From positions 1 to 23,241 of the IMG/VR virus record IMGVR_UViG_3300048113_000390: 23,241 nt of DNA, one strand, 5' to 3'. The notes under the pieces were generated by a model. The model had not been told where the DNA came from. It did not search any database and was given only the letters and a program-made list of their open reading frames with translations. Within the stretch, counting starts at the first letter, position 1; each line of letters opens with the position of its first letter. This DNA comes from a virus. The position numbers and the translations under genes are program-made. Shown here one piece after another: positions 20,328 to 23,241 of this stretch.

Positions 20328-21820
20328 AGAGAGTCATAGAATTAATTATAGATGAAGAGAACGAATTTAGCGGAATAGAAGCTATTTCCGTTGTCGAAAA
20401 CCCTGCGATAGAGGAAGACTTCATTGCGCTTAAGAAAGCTCCTGTATTGCTCGCTGAAGTGGATGCAGAGAAGCGTATTCTTATGGGTGCGGCTCTTGTT
20501 CCAGATAAAAAGATTCTTCGGAGAAATGGCGAAGAAGAATACTATATATACTTTTCTAAAGATACTGTAAGAAAAGCCTCTGAGCTTTTCTTGAGAAGAG
20601 GTTATCAATCTAATTCAACATTAGAACACCAAGAAAAACTAGACGGTATGACTGTTGTCGAAAGCTGGCTAGTAGAAGACAAGAAGAAGGACAAGTCCAG
20701 AAAGTACGGACTAGATGTTCCTGTAGGTACTTGGATGGTGTCTATGAAAGTATATAATGATGATGTATGGGCTAAAGTAAAAGCAGGTGAACTGCACGGT
20801 TTTTCTATAGAAGGATACTTTGCTGATAATGCAGAGGAGAGACCCAAAGAGTCTGTTCCTGAAACATTCTGTGAGGAATGTGTCGAGGAGTTAAACGCTG
20901 AATACGAACTACTAGAGGTTTTAAGTGAGCTTTCTGATAAGCAAGAGTTAGAGTCTTATGGAGGGTTCCCAAAGTCAGCAATCAATAACGCTAAAAGAGG
21001 AATAGAACTAAATGAGGGAGTTGGCAATCGTTGTGCTACCCAAGTCGGAAAAGTACGAGGGCAGCAGATCGCTAGAGGAGACACAAAGTTTACAGTATCT
21101 ACTCTTAAGCGGATATACAGTTATTTATCTAGAGCAGAAACATATTACAATCCAGGGGATACAGAAGCTTGCGGAACCATTTCTTATCTTTTGTGGGGAG
21201 GTAAATCAATGCTAACTTGGGTAACGTCTAAGCTTAAAGGACTTAATGAAATTGAAGCAGCCTCCGTCATTATAGACGGAAGGGCTGCATATTCTACTAT
21301 AGAAGAAGCAGAAAAAGCTGCAGAGGATATTGGTTGTGAGGGATACCATACGCACGATTTTGAGGGAGATACTTGGTATATGCCGTGCGAAACCCATAAC
21401 TTAGCTGAAATTGGCCCAAAAGGCGGTGTCAGAAAAAGTCCTAAAGCCCCTAAATCTGATACCCCAAATCCGTCACCGAAAGGTAAGGGAACGGCCAAGG
21501 GTGATGCATCTGGTAAGACAGGTGCTAAAGTGTCTGAAAAAGACAGGGCAACTTTAAAAAAGAAAGCAGATGAATTTAATAAAAAGTATAAGGAGAAACT
21601 TGGATATGGTGTTACTGTTGGTGTTTTGTCTAGCGTTTTTCAGCGTGGTCTTGGTGCTTTTAACACAAGCCATTCTCCTCGTGTACGCTCGGCTTCTCAG
21701 TGGGCTTTTGCAAGGGTTAATGCTTATCTTTACCTGGTAAAGAGCGGAAGACCCGAGAACGCAAAGTACACTACAGACTATGATTTACTGCCAAAGAAAC
21801 ATCCCAAAAGCAGTAAATAA
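20324..21820 (+). CDS. XkdF-like prohead protease with extra C-terminal domains
   Basis: Residues 50-166 match the XkdF family: RILMGAALVPDKKILR, YIYFSKDTV, NSTLEHQEKLDGM with H102, VVESWLVED, VPVGTWMVSMKV and HGFSIEGYF with S161. The His and the G-F-S-I pattern are those of phage prohead serine proteases, which trim capsid parts. A second helical domain follows (GFPKSAINNAKRGIEL to LLWGGKSMLTW, about 213-300), then a GCEGYHTHDFEG-TWYMPC segment (337-355), a Ser/Lys/Pro-rich linker, and a last domain (RGLGAFNTSHSPRV, QWAFARVNAYLYLVKSGRP) like DUF5824. The order is common in phages from memory; the roles of the added domains are unknown. It lies unusually after the tape measure. Confidence 0.75.
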   Translation: MERVIELIIDEENEFSGIEAISVVENPAIEEDFIALKKAPVLLAEVDAEKRILMGAALVPDKKILRRNGEEEYYIYFSKDTVRKASELFLRRGYQSNSTLEHQEKLDGMTVVESWLVEDKKKDKSRKYGLDVPVGTWMVSMKVYNDDVWAKVKAGELHGFSIEGYFADNAEERPKESVPETFCEECVEELNAEYELLEVLSELSDKQELESYGGFPKSAINNAKRGIELNEGVGNRCATQVGKVRGQQIARGDTKFTVSTLKRIYSYLSRAETYYNPGDTEACGTISYLLWGGKSMLTWVTSKLKGLNEIEAASVIIDGRAAYSTIEEAEKAAEDIGCEGYHTHDFEGDTWYMPCETHNLAEIGPKGGVRKSPKAPKSDTPNPSPKGKGTAKGDASGKTGAKVSEKDRATLKKKADEFNKKYKEKLGYGVTVGVLSSVFQRGLGAFNTSHSPRVRSASQWAFARVNAYLYLVKSGRPENAKYTTDYDLLPKKHPKSSK

Positions 21821-22452
21821 TGCCTACAACAAGAAACACTTCATATAAGGTTCACGTTCAGCACACTGATCAGTCAGAGGTTGATAGCGTGAATATCGAG
21901 GATGGAGCAATGCTTCATACTAGTGACGCATTGTATATGGGTCATCAAGGAAGCAATGTTATTGTATATCCTCAAGGAGGTACTACTCAGTTAGGATGGG
22001 CTAGGTATGACGATACAGTTTATACTTCATCAAACAAACTATCCTTACTAGATGGAGTAGAAGCCGTTGTTCCTAATAATGCAGGGAATGTGGTCAAAAG
22101 TCACTCAAGTATTGATTTTTACAACTCCGCTACTCAGAAGATTTTAGGGGTAAATGAGAATGATGTTTATGTTTTTACCTTGGCTTTTAAAGCTCAGGCT
22201 CCAAACGCTAATCAGACATATTTAGAATATAACCTAGAAGGATCTGGACAAATATCAAGAGTATCCGGAACTATGGCGTTCCCTAAAGGCAATGATGTGG
22301 AGCATCAAGAGAGTATGGTTATGCAATACTACACAGACTCTACGTTTGTTGAGGATGGAGTGCAGTTAAAAATAACCTCTATTGGAAATGGATCTTCTGT
22401 ATGGGACATAATATACTTTATACAACGAACACAAAACGGAAGTCTTAGCTAA
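21820..22452 (+). CDS. Probable virion surface or decoration protein
   Basis: The 210 residues are beta-rich and low in charge: LGWARYDDTVYTSSNKLSLL (in parts), DGVEAVVPNNAGNVVKSH, VNENDVYVFTLAFKAQAPNANQTYLEY and SSVWDIIYFIQRTQNG. From memory the G-W-A/x-Y-D-D-T-Y and N-E-N-D-V-Y patterns recur in capsid decoration or head fibre proteins of marine phages. It is coupled to the protease (ATG at 21820 overlaps its TAA) and to the next gene (TAATG). Surface location is inferred. Confidence 0.55.
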   Translation: MPTTRNTSYKVHVQHTDQSEVDSVNIEDGAMLHTSDALYMGHQGSNVIVYPQGGTTQLGWARYDDTVYTSSNKLSLLDGVEAVVPNNAGNVVKSHSSIDFYNSATQKILGVNENDVYVFTLAFKAQAPNANQTYLEYNLEGSGQISRVSGTMAFPKGNDVEHQESMVMQYYTDSTFVEDGVQLKITSIGNGSSVWDIIYFIQRTQNGSLS

Positions 22453-23241
22453 TGAGTTATCGCAAACACAGAGACAAGGGTAGACTACCAGTCCCCGGAG
22501 ATAAAAGAAGAGCTTGCCTATGCGCTGATTTAGAAACATATTCTAGGGAATGCTGTGAAGGCGAGCTTATCAATCAAGGCATTGGAAGCCTTGAAAACCA
22601 CTCGTCATCTACCATAACTTTTGTGGATGGATCTGAGGATATTGTAAATATTAGTGGAGATGGTCAAGATCCTAATGTAGCTCCGGATCCATCTTTTGAT
22701 TGCTTAACATTAACTCTAAGTGGATTCGATGTTGCTCAAGACGGAACTATAACATTACCAACGACAGACCTTGGCACTATAACAGCAACTACCCCTGCTA
22801 GTTTTGACAGAGTCAATACTGTTACTGTTAGAACACTAACGGTGACGATAGAAGCACCTGCTGGTTATTTAAATGCAGGTTCTCCTATTGAATGTACGAC
22901 CACAGCTACACAGCCTTCTAGCCAAACATTCTCTTGTGCAGATATTGGAGCGACTGGTTTTGCGGTTGCTGGAAATGGAACTATTACAGATCCAACCTTA
23001 GCTCTTGGAACTATAGTCAGCAAAAATCCAACAAGTTTTGCGACTAATACTACTGGTTCTAATATAACTAGAACAGTGACATATACAATAGAAGCTCCTG
23101 CTGGATATTATAATTCAGGAAGCAATATTACTTGTGATTTGAGTGCTAGTCAAACTCCAGTATGTCAAACTGATTCCTGGTACTATTTTGAGATTAGAAA
23201 CAACTCATTCTCTGACATATTGAATTATTCTTCTACTGGAC
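22452..23241 (+). CDS. Start of a repeat-containing virion surface protein (partial)
   Basis: The frame starts at ATG 22452, overlapping the previous stop (TAATG), and stays open for 263 codons to the window edge. The front is basic with Cys (RACLCADLETYSRECCEGEL), a form seen, from memory, in Bacteroidota phage structural proteins. Then come two related units of about 75 residues (about 83-157 and 159-236) that share a Cys, DGTITLP or NGTITDP, LGTI, and IEAPAGYxNxGS followed by Cys. Such repeats fit an adhesin or tail-fibre-like protein. The end is missing, so total length and receptor domain are unknown. Confidence 0.65.
   Translation, partial: MSYRKHRDKGRLPVPGDKRRACLCADLETYSRECCEGELINQGIGSLENHSSSTITFVDGSEDIVNISGDGQDPNVAPDPSFDCLTLTLSGFDVAQDGTITLPTTDLGTITATTPASFDRVNTVTVRTLTVTIEAPAGYLNAGSPIECTTTATQPSSQTFSCADIGATGFAVAGNGTITDPTLALGTIVSKNPTSFATNTTGSNITRTVTYTIEAPAGYYNSGSNITCDLSASQTPVCQTDSWYYFEIRNNSFSDILNYSSTG

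Overview
The window is a stretch of a tailed bacteriophage (or prophage) genome whose host is most likely a member of the Bacteroidota, probably a flavobacterium-like species. Three things point to that host. First, the recognisable promoters are of the Bacteroidota type (TTTG, 18-20 bases, then TAnnTTTG), for example at 845-876, 964-993 and 5310-5339. Second, most genes lack a clear Shine-Dalgarno sequence and start in A/T-rich contexts. Third, many proteins (ERF, the KaiC/RepA-like ATPase, the sigma-like factor, the tail set) resemble those of Bacteroidota phages from memory of the families. No integrase, tRNA, portal or major capsid gene is visible.

Layout. 1-857: the end of a small holin-like membrane protein and a degenerate M15-type peptidase. 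858-8811: an early/replication region, almost all on the + strand with 1-4 base start/stop overlaps. It holds an ERF annealing protein, an SSB-like small protein, a RecA/RepA-like ATPase, a RusA resolvase, a phage sigma-like factor, a small PD-(D/E)XK nuclease, a MazG-like protein, a RecE/Cas4-type exonuclease, a protein built on the DnaA DNA-binding domain, and a C5-cytosine methyltransferase. 8822-10424: terminase small and large subunits. 10425-13217: an accessory cassette of seven genes with its own promoter and terminator and a different base/codon style. On its left is a five-copy repeat array; on its right are two inverted relatives of that repeat, then a repeat-rich gap. 13218-20292: tail module with an apparent -1 frameshift tail-assembly chaperone, a gp10-like protein, a set of structural proteins and a tape measure. 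20324-23241: an XkdF-like prohead protease with extra domains, a probable virion surface protein, and the start of a repeat-containing adhesin-like protein.

How the genes work together. The exonuclease, the annealing protein, the SSB-like protein and RusA make a recombination/replication kit. The ATPase and the DnaA-domain protein probably act at initiation, leaning on host polymerase because none is seen here. The sigma-like factor may switch on the late genes, and a shared start-site element (8808-8825, 13205-13220, 20310-20327) could be part of that switch. The terminase packages DNA and the tail genes build a long tail.

The most interesting points are the start-less -1 reading frame with a T9 slippery run (13682-13984), the cassette between related repeat arrays (10425-12853), the two-frame signal inside the methyltransferase gene, and the loss of zinc ligands in the M15 protein.
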